A stretch of DNA of 64,000 nt from Mesobacillus jeotgali (GTDB taxonomy: Bacteria; Bacillota; Bacilli; Bacillales; Cytobacillaceae), in the NCBI RefSeq assembly GCF_900166585.1, contig NZ_FVZC01000008.1, positions 310,001 through 374,000 of the forward strand, written 5' to 3'. The position numbers and the translations under genes are program-made. The notes under the pieces are model-generated. The model searched no databases. It was not told the origin of the DNA and saw nothing but the letters and a program-made list of their open reading frames with translations. Numbering within the stretch: position 1 is the first letter of the stretch; every line of letters starts with the position of its first letter. Positions 8,830 to 17,485 of the stretch are shown here, piece by piece.

Positions 8830-9585
8830 ATGGCAATTAAAGAAGACGATCTATATGAAATTAAAAGGGCAGGCTATGATCGATTAAGGCCGGATCGTGC
8901 ACCTCTTTTTCTTTGGGGGACAATTGTGTTCGGAGGAGCAGTGCTCGTTGTCGCATTGTTTGGAGTAATTCAGGCTGATCTTCAAGTGAATCCGCTGCTT
9001 CTTACGGCAGTTAGAATAGCAACTATAATCCTGGGTGCTCAAATTTTATTGACCATCTTATTCTCGATCACACCCATTTCCTATGCCCTGCAGAAAATGC
9101 AGCTGATCTTCGCAACAATTGTAGCCTTCAAATTTTCTCTTGATACATATCTATTCTTCTTTGTAGCTGCAGATACAGAAAATCTCCCTTCGTATATTTT
9201 CACTACGGCATTTATTCTAATGACAAGTGGATTGGTACTGTTGATTATTACGATTATCAGGGCTTTCAAAAGAGTTAAGCAAGGAGAGCTGAGAAAGGAT
9301 GGCGAAGGCCTTTATAATTTCAAACAAACGAAAAATGTCCTGATCGGTCCAGGGATTTTCGGACTTGTGATGATTGCAGGATCTTTAGCTAGATCCATAT
9401 CCAATATGGAAGGGAATATCGGGATGTACTTCATTCTGTTCCTCTGCATCACATTACAATACTCCATAGCCATTGCATTGCCGGAATTCATTTTGCTGAT
9501 ATATGGCAAGTTTAAATTTGAATCTTTTATTGTTCCCCAAAGGAGTCAACATCGCAACAAAAAGGGTAAGCCCGTCCGCTTTTAA
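8830..9585 (+). CDS. six-TM membrane protein, unknown
   Basis: The 251-residue product has a short charged cytoplasmic N-terminus followed by about six hydrophobic helices (near 27-47, 57-80, 95-118, 125-148, 165-185 and 200-225) and a basic C-tail. AGGAGAG lies close before the ATG. It follows the YknX-like gene after a terminator, so it may have its own promoter or depend on read-through. No catalytic motif is visible and I do not recognise the family. Confidence 0.65.
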   Translation: MAIKEDDLYEIKRAGYDRLRPDRAPLFLWGTIVFGGAVLVVALFGVIQADLQVNPLLLTAVRIATIILGAQILLTILFSITPISYALQKMQLIFATIVAFKFSLDTYLFFFVAADTENLPSYIFTTAFILMTSGLVLLIITIIRAFKRVKQGELRKDGEGLYNFKQTKNVLIGPGIFGLVMIAGSLARSISNMEGNIGMYFILFLCITLQYSIAIALPEFILLIYGKFKFESFIVPQRSQHRNKKGKPVRF

Positions 9586-9651
9586 TAAGATCATAGCAAG
9601 TGAATTTGTTCTATAAATACAGCATTATAAGGGGGGAGAATTCTGTTTAAA

Positions 9652-9954
9652 GTGATCAAAGATGCGATAAATGAAATCAATGAGCTTCTCCTTCAAGCGA
9701 AGCAGGCAGAAAGTGTAGCAAGTAAGGGGCAGTACATGGCCCTGGTTTATATGAATGTTTTATTTATGATCGTCTATACCATCCCTATTTTGTACTCCTT
9801 CATCGTCCTTTGCGGCATCTTCTATTATGGTCCGATTGTTTTATTAGGACTCTTATTTTCGATTCCATTTATTTTATTTGTCTTCTTGGTAAAAACCAAG
9901 CTCTATCCGGTGATGAAAAGCAATCTTCTTAATGGGGATAGTGTGTCAAAATAA
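9652..9954 (+). CDS. small two-TM membrane protein, unknown
   Basis: This 100-residue ORF has an amphipathic N-terminal helix (about residues 1-25) and two long hydrophobic stretches (about 30-55 and 58-82). GGGGGGAG lies 13 bases before the GTG used here, which is rather far; a CTG three codons upstream would be closer. It belongs to a run of small membrane genes from 8.8 to 10.5 kb. No family is recognised. Confidence 0.5.
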   Translation: MIKDAINEINELLLQAKQAESVASKGQYMALVYMNVLFMIVYTIPILYSFIVLCGIFYYGPIVLLGLLFSIPFILFVFLVKTKLYPVMKSNLLNGDSVSK

Positions 9955-10064
9955 CTGAGCCTCTATTTGTTAAAAGATTGTCTTTGTATTACAAACTTGA
10001 AACAATACAAGCTTCTACAACGACTAAATTGTATAAGAACACTTATTTTTACGGGGGAATCATG

Positions 10065-10190
10065 ATGTCAGGTGTGTCAAAGAGGTTTTTCGTCGGTCTG
10101 GCCATTTTTGCGGTCGCGGCGATTGTATATGCAGGTACTGTAATGTTGGGCTTCCAGGATAACATAGGCCGGATAGAACAGAAGGGATAA
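10065..10190 (+). CDS. 41-residue single-pass membrane peptide
   Basis: The ATG at 10065 has GGGGGA six bases upstream and opens a 41-codon frame. The product has a basic N-terminus (MSGVSKRFF), one hydrophobic helix and a short charged tail, as expected for a small single-span membrane protein. The next membrane gene starts ten bases after its stop. Its function is unknown. Confidence 0.5.
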   Translation: MSGVSKRFFVGLAIFAVAAIVYAGTVMLGFQDNIGRIEQKG

Positions 10191-10199
10191 GTTGTTAAT

Positions 10200-10541
10200 G
10201 TGAAGTCTAAGTATCAAGAAATGTCCATGAAAGGCAGGTCTTTAATGTTTTCAATAATTCTGTTGGTTGCTGTACTTCTGTGTCTCATATTCAAGAACAA
10301 GGAAGAGATTCAGAAAATAAGCCATGTCAATAAGCTTTTTGTAACCCTTGCTTTTCTGCTCATTATATCTTTATCAGGTCTGGCAATCTACTATGTTGGA
10401 AGCTGGGTATCATCTTTCATCGATAATAAATCATTTGATTTTCTATTCAGGCTCGCCTGGATTGTATTCATTATCGGAGTGGCCGGGAAGGTGTGGGAGA
10501 CGACGATAAACAAAGTGAGAAAAGAGATGCGAATCAATTAA
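10200..10541 (+). CDS. three-TM membrane protein, unknown
   Basis: The 113-residue product has three hydrophobic segments (about 14-31, 45-68 and 80-97) and charged ends. The GTG start lies ten bases after the preceding peptide gene, with a weak AAGGGA site about a dozen bases upstream, suggesting coupling within one transcript. A long inverted-repeat terminator follows. No family is recognised. Confidence 0.5.
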   Translation: MKSKYQEMSMKGRSLMFSIILLVAVLLCLIFKNKEEIQKISHVNKLFVTLAFLLIISLSGLAIYYVGSWVSSFIDNKSFDFLFRLAWIVFIIGVAGKVWETTINKVRKEMRIN

Positions 10542-10598
10542 CGCTTTCGTTTCATTTGTGATGATCATTGACACATTTAGCACCAGATAGAATTTAAA

Positions 10599-10634
10599 AC
10601 AGGGAGCAGGAAAATTTTCCTGCTCCCTGTGTTT
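10599..10634. terminator. bidirectional terminator between convergent genes
   Basis: A perfect 16-bp palindromic arm pair spans 10599-10630 (ACAGGGAGCAGGAAAA and its complement) between two convergent genes, with short T runs on both sides. Confidence 0.75.
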
Positions 10635-10692
10635 TATCCTTCGATAACTGTGGTAAATAGAAAGGCGCCTGAAATAATAACTAAACAACTTT

Positions 10693-11850
10693 CTAGTAAA
10701 ATCTCTTAAACCCTTCAAAATGCTTAGCATAATAAGCTTCACTCAAGTTTGAAATCATGACGCCGCCGGTTGTGCTGGCGTGGATAAATTCATTATTCCC
10801 GAGATAGATGCCCATATGGGAAATTCCTTTTTTGTAGGTGTTTTCAAAGAAAACAAGATCTCCGGGCTGTGGCTCGTTAACATAGAACGAACGGTTGTAA
10901 TAGCCTTCTGATGAATAACGTCCCATTTGCTTGCCTGCTTTGTTGAAGGCGTAATAGACGAACCCGCTGCAATCAAAGCCTTCAGGAGTGCTTCCTGCCC
11001 ATACGTATGGAACACCCATCACATCTTTAGCAAATTGAATGACAGCAGATTCCTCACTTCCCGCTGGAGGGGCTGCAGGCGTTTTAACGGCAGAAGTTGT
11101 ATCAGCTGGCTTGGCAACAACCAGTTTCTGTCCAACAAAGATCATGTCAGAAGTTAGCTTGTTAAGTTCTTTTAGCTGCTGGACAGTCATGTCGAACTGT
11201 AGGCCAATTTTGCTGAGTGTATCTCCTGACTTTACGGTATATTCCACCTGGGCAGCAGTAGTAGGTGCTGATTTGGCAGGTGTTGCTGCGGGCTTCTGGA
11301 TTGGTTTAGCTGGAGCTGCTGCCACTGGTTTCTGAGCTGGAGTCGGTGCAGATACTTCCTTCTTGGCCGGCTCAATGGGACCGGTTGTCCCATTTGAAAC
11401 CCTCAGCTTTTGTCCCGGATAAATCAAATGGTTACTAAGTCCGTTCCATTTCATCAGGTCACTTAGCTTGATTTTTTGGATGGAAGCAATCTTGCTTAGT
11501 GTATCACCACTTTTGACGACATAGATTGCTATCGGTTTTGCCTGAGCAGTTGTTTTCTTTGTGGGTGCTGTTGTTTTCGCAGGAGCAGTGGTCTTAACGG
11601 AAATTTTCTTAGCAGATGATGCAGTCATCTTGCCTTCTGCCGAAGGAACAGTCAGCTTCTGGTTTGCATAAATTAAATCAGAGGATAATTTATTCGTTGT
11701 CTTTAATTCTGAAACATTTGTTTTATATGTAATAGCTATATGGGATAGTGTATCCCCTTTTTTAACGATATATGTATCGGCAGAGGCAATTCCTGCGAAG
11801 GCAGAAGACAGAAGGGCAACGGTTACAAAGGAAGCAGCTTGTTTCTTCAA
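10693..11850 (-). CDS. LysM x3 / NlpC-P60 peptidoglycan endopeptidase
   Basis: This 385-residue secreted hydrolase has a signal peptide ending near ASA-D, then three LysM repeats (about residues 26-68, 110-153 and 202-245, each with a GDTLS core) separated by Pro/Ala/Thr/Lys linkers, and a C-terminal NlpC/P60 domain from about 272. The catalytic Cys is in FDCSGFVYYAF and the His in SHMGIYLGN. It should bind peptidoglycan through LysM and cut stem peptides between D-Glu and meso-DAP, like LytE/LytF/CwlS of B. subtilis. The start is a TTG with GGAG about 12 bases upstream. It is monocistronic. The exact orthologue cannot be fixed from sequence alone. Confidence 0.93.
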   Translation of the reverse strand: MKKQAASFVTVALLSSAFAGIASADTYIVKKGDTLSHIAITYKTNVSELKTTNKLSSDLIYANQKLTVPSAEGKMTASSAKKISVKTTAPAKTTAPTKKTTAQAKPIAIYVVKSGDTLSKIASIQKIKLSDLMKWNGLSNHLIYPGQKLRVSNGTTGPIEPAKKEVSAPTPAQKPVAAAPAKPIQKPAATPAKSAPTTAAQVEYTVKSGDTLSKIGLQFDMTVQQLKELNKLTSDMIFVGQKLVVAKPADTTSAVKTPAAPPAGSEESAVIQFAKDVMGVPYVWAGSTPEGFDCSGFVYYAFNKAGKQMGRYSSEGYYNRSFYVNEPQPGDLVFFENTYKKGISHMGIYLGNNEFIHASTTGGVMISNLSEAYYAKHFEGFKRFY

Positions 11851-11979
11851 TTTTCGTCAACACTCCAATCAGGTTATTTTTTATATAAATATTCTATCAT
11901 ACGAAAATAGGATAAAGTACAAGATTATGACAATTTATAGCGAATTTTACCTATAAAGAATATAATATCTGGAAATCTA

Positions 11980-12008
11980 TTTACAAATGCTGGCGTCTTT
12001 AATAGAAT
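11980..12008 (+). promoter_or_regulatory. sigma-A-type promoter for the 50-residue gene
   Basis: TTTACA at 11980-11985 and TAGAAT at 12003-12008 are separated by 17 bp, about 30 bp before the gene start. Confidence 0.6.
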
Positions 12009-12038
12009 AATGTCATCTAGACTCAGGAGGAAAAAAAT

Positions 12039-12191
12039 ATGAATGCAGAGGAAAGACCTGCTGTATTAAATCAGGAGTTATTTTTTGATGTGATTAAGAG
12101 AACGTTTGAAAAGGGCATGGAAAATGAGGAAATGACAATTCAGAAATTAATGGACGATTTAATTATAGATTTAAAGACAATTACAGGATAA
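12039..12191 (+). CDS. 50-residue soluble protein, unknown
   Basis: An ATG eight bases after AGGAGG starts a 50-codon frame. The product is helical, rich in Glu, Lys, Met and Ile, with no membrane segment (for example KRTFEKGMENEEM). A good promoter sits just upstream, so expression is plausible. I looked for the SQELD motif of Spo0E-like phosphatases and it is absent. Function unknown. Confidence 0.6.
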   Translation: MNAEERPAVLNQELFFDVIKRTFEKGMENEEMTIQKLMDDLIIDLKTITG

Positions 12192-12581
12192 TACAGACCG
12201 CAAACAAAAAGAGGCGTTTTTTGTATCCCGCATCATCGCATATTTATACTTAAACAAGAGGGAGTGCAAGCGGCCATTTTCGACTTAAACCTCAAAAACA
12301 ATGTTAAAAAGATGATCCAAATTAGGATCATCTTTTTTATTGGGAAAGATTATCTACCCAAAAAGGGTTGGCACTACTATTTGGATGCTCTATCAGTTAC
12401 CACATTCCCAATAACAGTGGGAAGCATGTTACACAGGAGAAAGGGTTTTTTTCAGCTATTAATAGCACGGTAATTAATGGTAAAAACTACCTGTCAAACA
12501 TCATAGACAAATTTAAATGTGATGCTAGAATTATGGAGAAATGAGTTCGATTATAACTAGATTGATTTAGGGAGAAAGTCC
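12192..12581. other. 390-bp intergenic stretch
   Basis: Apart from the terminator at 12306-12339 I see no gene here. An open frame of 69 codons across 12264-12473 lacks a ribosome binding site and runs through the terminator, so I do not call it. Confidence 0.6.
12306..12339 (+). terminator. intrinsic terminator
   Basis: AAAGATGATCC and GGATCATCTTT pair around a 6-nt loop, followed by further T. It probably ends the transcript of the 50-residue gene. Confidence 0.85.
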
Positions 12582-13352
12582 ATGGGAAAAAGTTTAAACT
12601 CTCTGCTATGGTACACCAGTTTGTTAGTTGCTTTGCTACTAAGTTCAATAGTGTTTCTACCAATTGAGAAGTCATGGGTAAATTATGTCATTGTATTTAT
12701 CTATCTCATCGTTCTAATGAATACAAGTAGTGCTAAGAATTTTATTACCCTGCTAGTAATTAGCTTAACATATGGGTTTGGACTAACTTATTATTGTTTT
12801 AAAAATGGGTTTCCCATCAAAGATCAAATAATGTATATTTTGCTTCATCTTTTTCTGTCTGCAATTTTATTATTGCTATGGTTACTCTTTGATCGCCTAA
12901 AGAGGATATTGGATGAAGGAGAAATGTTAAAATTACGTGTGCGGGAACTAGAGAAATATAACGATATACCACACTTATTATCGATTAATGAATTTATTAA
13001 TCAAGCAACTATTCTAATAACCGGCTTAAAAAGAAGAAAAGAAGAATCATACCTATTAAAATTAAACCTAGTAGAAGAGAAGATAACAAATTATTCAGTT
13101 ATTCAAACAATCGCTAGAATATGTATTGATACAATTAGAATAAACTATGACATTATAACCAGATACGATGATAATACACTTTTGATTTTCTTACAAAACA
13201 CCAACCAACAGGGTACAGATATAGTCTTAAACCGAATTAAAGATAATATAAAAAGAGAATTAGTTTATATTCCTTATTCAGTTGATATTACTACTGTAGA
13301 AACAATAGAATCTGCCTTTAAAAATATGAATTTGCAGGTGAAATCATTATGA
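12582..13352 (+). CDS. membrane protein with degenerate GGDEF domain (YdaK/PssE-like)
   Basis: The 256-residue protein has four N-terminal hydrophobic segments (about 10-105), a short coiled stretch, and a soluble domain of about 130 residues with the GGDEF fold pattern. At the position of the GGDEF hairpin it reads RYDDNTLLIFLQNT, so the catalytic signature is lost. The RxxD inhibitory-site position upstream reads as RINYD, which does not fit exactly. B. subtilis YdaK and Listeria PssE have the same architecture and serve as c-di-GMP receptors for an exopolysaccharide synthase. Its stop overlaps the start of the glycosyltransferase gene (ATGA). The region is visibly AT-rich. The receptor role is inferred. 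Confidence 0.65.
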   Translation: MGKSLNSLLWYTSLLVALLLSSIVFLPIEKSWVNYVIVFIYLIVLMNTSSAKNFITLLVISLTYGFGLTYYCFKNGFPIKDQIMYILLHLFLSAILLLLWLLFDRLKRILDEGEMLKLRVRELEKYNDIPHLLSINEFINQATILITGLKRRKEESYLLKLNLVEEKITNYSVIQTIARICIDTIRINYDIITRYDDNTLLIFLQNTNQQGTDIVLNRIKDNIKRELVYIPYSVDITTVETIESAFKNMNLQVKSL

Positions 13353-14578
13353 AAATTATTTTGCTTTTTGTAATGAGTTTTTTTTGGCTTTTGCTGATAT
13401 ACTATTCTATTGTTGCAATAGCAGGTGTATACCATCGTATAGCGAAAAGAGAGAGAAGAGTTTTAGCGAAGTACCCTTCTGTAGCTATACTAATACCTGC
13501 TCATAATGAGGAAGTAGTAATAAAAGATACACTTCATTCTATGTCACAACTTGATTACCCCGGTAAATTAGATATTTATGTCTTAGATGATGCTTCTAAT
13601 GATAATACCGCAAAAATAACAATGGAATTTGAAAAGCTATTTAATAGAATACATTATATAAAGGTACCTCCTGGTAGCCCGAAGGGAAAATCAAGAGTTT
13701 TAAATTACGGACTGTCCAAAACTGATTCTGAATATTTTCTAGTTTATGATGCCGATAATCAACCTGAACCTAATGCAGTTACACTATTAGTAGAAAGTGC
13801 TGAGACAACTCCAAATGCAGCCGGAGCTGTAGGTTATGTTAAAACTTTAAACGCTAATAAAAATATACTAACTAGAATGATAGCGATAGAATTTCAAATT
13901 TTTCAATTGCTAATGCAGTCTGGACGATGGGTTCTTTTTAGTATTGGGGCACTAGCTGGTACTAACATGTTGTTAAAGAGATGTGTTTTAGAGGAAATGG
14001 GTGGTTATGATCCTTATGCACTTGCGGAAGACTCGGAACTCACCATCCGGGTTACGGCAAAAGGGTATACTATTCCTGTTGTCCATGAAGCAAGAACATG
14101 GGAACAAGAGCCAGAAAATTTAAAGGTGTTTATTCGTCAAAGAACTAGATGGCTAATTGGCAACATTTATATTCTCGAAAAGTCTTTTAAAGATTTAAGC
14201 TATTGGAAAGGTAGAACCTTTTATCATAGTCTTCAACATGTAATAACTTATTTTTTCTTTGTCATTTTCTTATTATTTTCAAATATTTGGTTTATACTCA
14301 GTTTAATAGAAGTTGATCTTCCAAAGGTTGAATCTCCTTTGTTAATGTTTTGGTTCATGAGTTATATTGTCTATTCCTTTCAAATTATTAGCGGGCTTGT
14401 TTTGGACAAAACAGTGTCAGCTTATAATATTATAGTAGGCATTATTATGTATTTTACGTATGCTCAATTATTTTTAATTCTATTAACCAAAAGCTTTTAT
14501 TCATATATTTCGAGTCGGGTTAGAAATAAAACAATAGAATGGGACAAAACAAGAAGATTCAAAGGAGAACAAATTTGA
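13349..14578 (+). CDS. processive family-2 glycosyltransferase (YdaM-like)
   Basis: The 409-residue protein has an N-terminal membrane helix, a GT-A domain and several C-terminal membrane helices (about 285-400). Hallmarks in order are VLDDASND, YDADNQPEP (DxD), LAEDSELT (acidic catalytic base) and RQRTRWLIGN (the Q/RxxRW motif of processive synthases). These are features of cellulose/PNAG-type polysaccharide synthases that polymerise a sugar nucleotide and move the chain across the membrane. It overlaps its upstream neighbour by four bases and the downstream gene by four, so the three form one operon. B. subtilis YdaM is the likely counterpart; the polymer made is not known. Confidence 0.85.
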   Translation: MKIILLFVMSFFWLLLIYYSIVAIAGVYHRIAKRERRVLAKYPSVAILIPAHNEEVVIKDTLHSMSQLDYPGKLDIYVLDDASNDNTAKITMEFEKLFNRIHYIKVPPGSPKGKSRVLNYGLSKTDSEYFLVYDADNQPEPNAVTLLVESAETTPNAAGAVGYVKTLNANKNILTRMIAIEFQIFQLLMQSGRWVLFSIGALAGTNMLLKRCVLEEMGGYDPYALAEDSELTIRVTAKGYTIPVVHEARTWEQEPENLKVFIRQRTRWLIGNIYILEKSFKDLSYWKGRTFYHSLQHVITYFFFVIFLLFSNIWFILSLIEVDLPKVESPLLMFWFMSYIVYSFQIISGLVLDKTVSAYNIIVGIIMYFTYAQLFLILLTKSFYSYISSRVRNKTIEWDKTRRFKGEQI

Positions 14579-15609
14579 AAAGGGGCTTAACCGTAGGTAT
14601 ACTGATGCTTATTTTAATTATCTTGTTCTATCCTGAACCGAATAAAAAACTCAGAGCAGATAAAGACATAATTACGATGATAGAAAAAAATTATATAACA
14701 AAAAGTAATATTATTAAAAATTACGGAAGAGATGATAATTTAGAACTACTTTCTGAAAGTCAAGGGTTATACATGGAGTATCTGTTATTACGAAGGGATA
14801 AAAAAAGATTTGAAGAACAATTTAAAGTCTTGCAAGATCACTTTATAGTCTATGAAAATTCTCAATACTTTGTAAAGTGGAAAATAGGCGATAATGTTAC
14901 CACTAATGCATTGGTTGACGATGTGAGGATAATAAAGGTTTTAATAGAGGCTAGTGAAGTCTTTGAAACAAATAAATATAAAGAAATAGCTCTTAAACTA
15001 TCCCAAGGAATTAAACAAAATCAAATTGAATCTGGAGTATATCTGGATTTTTATGACTGGAAGTTAAATGCACGTGCTAATACAATCCATTTCAGTTATT
15101 TAAATACTGATGGTATTGAGAAAGGAAATCTACCTATAGAAAATGCACATATTCTTTTACAGCTTTATAAACAAAAAGAACGTATTTTTTATCCGGAGTA
15201 TTATTCTGTAGAGAAGAACCAGTTTCTAGAAGAGAATAGAAATACGGTAAACCTAATTGATCAATTTTTAATAGAAATTCATTTGGCTGAAATGGGCAGA
15301 AACAATTCAATATTTGAATCCTGGGTTAGGGAAGAAATTGAAGAAAATGGAAAGTTATATGGACAATATACTAGATCAAACAATCCAGTAGCATCTGTAT
15401 CATATGAATCATCATCAGTCTATTCTCTAGCAACTATTTATTTTTTGAAAACGAAGGATTACAAGATGGCTGAAATATTACATAAGAAATTAATGGAGTT
15501 TGATTTACAAGCTAAGGACGATTATAGCTCGATCCATTTCTTTGATTTAATCCACTATGCAATAGCTACTCACAAATTTAATCATAACGATTTTATACAA
15601 AACCCTTGA
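14575..15609 (+). CDS. membrane-anchored glycosidase-like protein (YdaJ/PssZ-like)
   Basis: The start is the TTG at 14575, seven bases after AAAGGAG and overlapping the glycosyltransferase stop (TTGA). The 344-residue product has a signal anchor (GLTVGILMLILIILFYPEP) and an extracellular helical domain whose (alpha/alpha) style, with repeated Tyr/Asp-rich helices, fits the GH8-like YdaJ/PssZ family of c-di-GMP exopolysaccharide operons. In those systems it is thought to trim the polymer. I cannot point with certainty to catalytic acids, so the assignment leans on gene order. Confidence 0.6.
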   Translation: MKRGLTVGILMLILIILFYPEPNKKLRADKDIITMIEKNYITKSNIIKNYGRDDNLELLSESQGLYMEYLLLRRDKKRFEEQFKVLQDHFIVYENSQYFVKWKIGDNVTTNALVDDVRIIKVLIEASEVFETNKYKEIALKLSQGIKQNQIESGVYLDFYDWKLNARANTIHFSYLNTDGIEKGNLPIENAHILLQLYKQKERIFYPEYYSVEKNQFLEENRNTVNLIDQFLIEIHLAEMGRNNSIFESWVREEIEENGKLYGQYTRSNNPVASVSYESSSVYSLATIYFLKTKDYKMAEILHKKLMEFDLQAKDDYSSIHFFDLIHYAIATHKFNHNDFIQNP

Positions 15610-15688
15610 TGATTAATGTTTCGTTAATTTACTTGGAAGTTTCATATAACGTGTCATTAGTATACGAATAGAATATCCAACTTTTTTA

Positions 15689-15725
15689 GAGCCCACTAAG
15701 TTATTGAATATTAGTGGGTTCTTTA
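15689..15725 (+). terminator. terminator of the exopolysaccharide-like operon
   Basis: AGCCCACTAA and TTAGTGGGTT pair around an 11-nt loop, followed by CTTTA. No other feature is evident between 15610 and 15998. Confidence 0.7.
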
Positions 15726-15998
15726 TGATAGATGGTTGAAAATTACTAACCCTTTTTTATAATAAACTAACTCTTTTCCTCTATAAAGGGTAATAATAAT
15801 CTGTTCAAAAGTATGTTTTGAATTCCTGCCTGCACTGGTTGCTATCGAGAATTTGCAATGCATAAAAAAATCAAAGAAGCTTCCGTGATAAAGAATAAAA
15901 TATATATATTTGAAAAATTAAGAATAGTCTTGACTGGTTCTTTGGACCTAATTAAAATAATGTATGTAACATACTTAACGAGGTGGACGGGATGAAAT

Positions 15999-16373
15999 TT
16001 GAAAATTGAGAGTGTTGTTTTTAACTTGAATAATTTTATGGATAAACAGCAATATAGTGCCGCAAGGAGTATGATTCTAAAGGAATGGAATCGTATTGCA
16101 GAGCCATTAAATTACAAGTTACTAGGCGCTGAAGCAAAAGAACTGGTAAAAGTGATTGCTCAAGAAAAGGAAGATGCTGATTTTATTCATTTGAGTGAAA
16201 AAGATAAACGTTTATTGAAATTGTTGAATGACGCTGTCCGGGAAGTCAAGCTTCCTTATGCCAAGAAGCTTTTTTATGAACATAAGCAGTTGTATGACCT
16301 TCCTTACGCACAAAGATGGCTAACCTCTGATGCGCGTTTTATGTGTTATGCATGGAGTCAAACTAACGGTTAA
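15999..16373 (+). CDS. 124-residue soluble protein, unknown
   Basis: The product starts at a TTG with AGGTGG about 12 bases upstream and is helical, charged, and without membrane segments. The C-terminal half contains LPYAKKLFYEHKQLYDLPYA. An ATG seven bases upstream opens only a five-codon frame (MKFEN), which overlaps and might affect initiation. No family is recognised, and it stands alone. Confidence 0.55.
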   Translation: MKIESVVFNLNNFMDKQQYSAARSMILKEWNRIAEPLNYKLLGAEAKELVKVIAQEKEDADFIHLSEKDKRLLKLLNDAVREVKLPYAKKLFYEHKQLYDLPYAQRWLTSDARFMCYAWSQTNG

Positions 16374-16733
16374 AATTTTGAGAGACAAAACTCTCAGGTC
16401 GCTGGTAAGAGAATAGAATAATTTGTGAGTTTACTGATGCTGTATGAATTTTCGTCGTACAAGTTTTTTTACAAATATTCATTTTTTCTTGTGGAAATCT
16501 AAAACCTCATCAACTACTTCCTTGTGGTGTTAAGGAGGTTGCCTGTATTCTTTGAGGAACAAAGGTAAATCCCTATATTGCCGCAACAAACCGCTTGCCT
16601 TTCAAGGGGTTAAGAAGGATAAGGTTTTTGTTAGGGGATATTAAGTTACTTAACTTACGCGGATAGGTACTTATCTTCTTTAAATTTTAAATTCTTCCGT
16701 AGATCATGATTCTCTTTGTCCCGCCATTAAGAA
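16374..16733. other. 360-bp intergenic stretch without a gene
   Basis: I see a short GAGAG/CTCTC hairpin near 16380 and several AT-rich tracts, but no convincing ORF, terminator or mobile-element end. Confidence 0.6.
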
Positions 16734-17127
16734 TTACGACTTAGCCAAATGACAAGTGTTTATATTAGCACATTCCTCCTTCTTGACGCGTATCATACTC
16801 ATTCCTAATACAGTAGCTGGAAAAAGTGCCAGTTCAGATCCCATAAAAAACTCATAAGATTCCTTTACTGTTTCTGGGTGGATAAAAGTCGCCATCCTAA
16901 TGGTCGTTAATGCAGCAAACATTAGTGCAATGATTCCCATAGCAAAAAGACCTTACTATAAACGCCTTATGACTATTTACTCTCTTTAAATTTTGAGCAA
17001 GCTGAATAAACAGTACAAGCAGAATAGCTGTACATGCAAGATATAGAATGGAGTCTCCGGCCTCTGCTTGAACTCTAGTGTAGGAATTTGGTTGTATTTC
17101 CTGAAAATAATGTTGCTGGGCAATCAC
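16734..17127 (-). pseudogene. frameshifted membrane-protein remnant
   Basis: Two overlapping minus-strand frames make sense only when joined. The upstream part (17127 down to about 16955) gives a helix ending QLAQNLKRVNSHKAFIV, and after a one-base shift the next frame continues LFAMGIIALMFAAL and so on. Joined, they describe a small protein with at least two membrane helices, about 130 residues. The upstream GTG lacks a ribosome binding site, so the N-terminus may also be lost. A sequencing error could mimic this. The family is not recognised. Confidence 0.5.
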
Positions 17128-17367
17128 CGTCTATTGGGAAAGAATGCTTCTAAAAATCCAAATAATATTGTTGTCTTTGAGACCTTCAAATGAGAAAACT
17201 GACAGAAGATTAGGCTGGTACTTATTGATTATAACAGTCTCTCAATAGACGATCCTTATTTGGAAATCATCTCCTTCCCCGTATTCTAAAAATTATATTG
17301 CCAAGAATTAGTTGATATTGTATTATTATGAATAATCAGACATATGATTAGACAGGTTATTGTCTAA

Positions 17368-17451
17368 GGGTAGAGATGCGGAGAATCCCTGTGACCAATA
17401 AAATGCATGACACTTTTTTTGTGATGCAGTTTATTGTTCATGGGTTTTTTT
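17368..17451 (+). promoter_or_regulatory. GlpP-type antiterminator leader (1) before the glycerol-phosphate ABC operon
   Basis: The core GTAGAGATGCGGAGAATCCC overlaps the 5' arm of a long imperfect hairpin (17387-17402 with 17430-17444, plus inner arms 17404-17412 and 17420-17428), closed by seven T. This is a terminator that a protein bound at the core could prevent. The same core appears at 21335, at 24298 (minus) and, more diverged, at 56589 before glpK. GlpP, the known antiterminator of glycerol genes, is encoded at 25.2-25.7 kb. Confidence 0.75.
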
Positions 17452-17485
17452 ATGAAAAAAATAGATTTTAAGGGGAGGAAATGCC

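Noticed and set aside
12039..12191. Spo0E-like phosphatase
   Set aside because: Size fits, but the SQELD signature is absent.
12264..12473. 69-codon frame
   Set aside because: No ribosome binding site, and it reads through an intrinsic terminator at 12306-12339.
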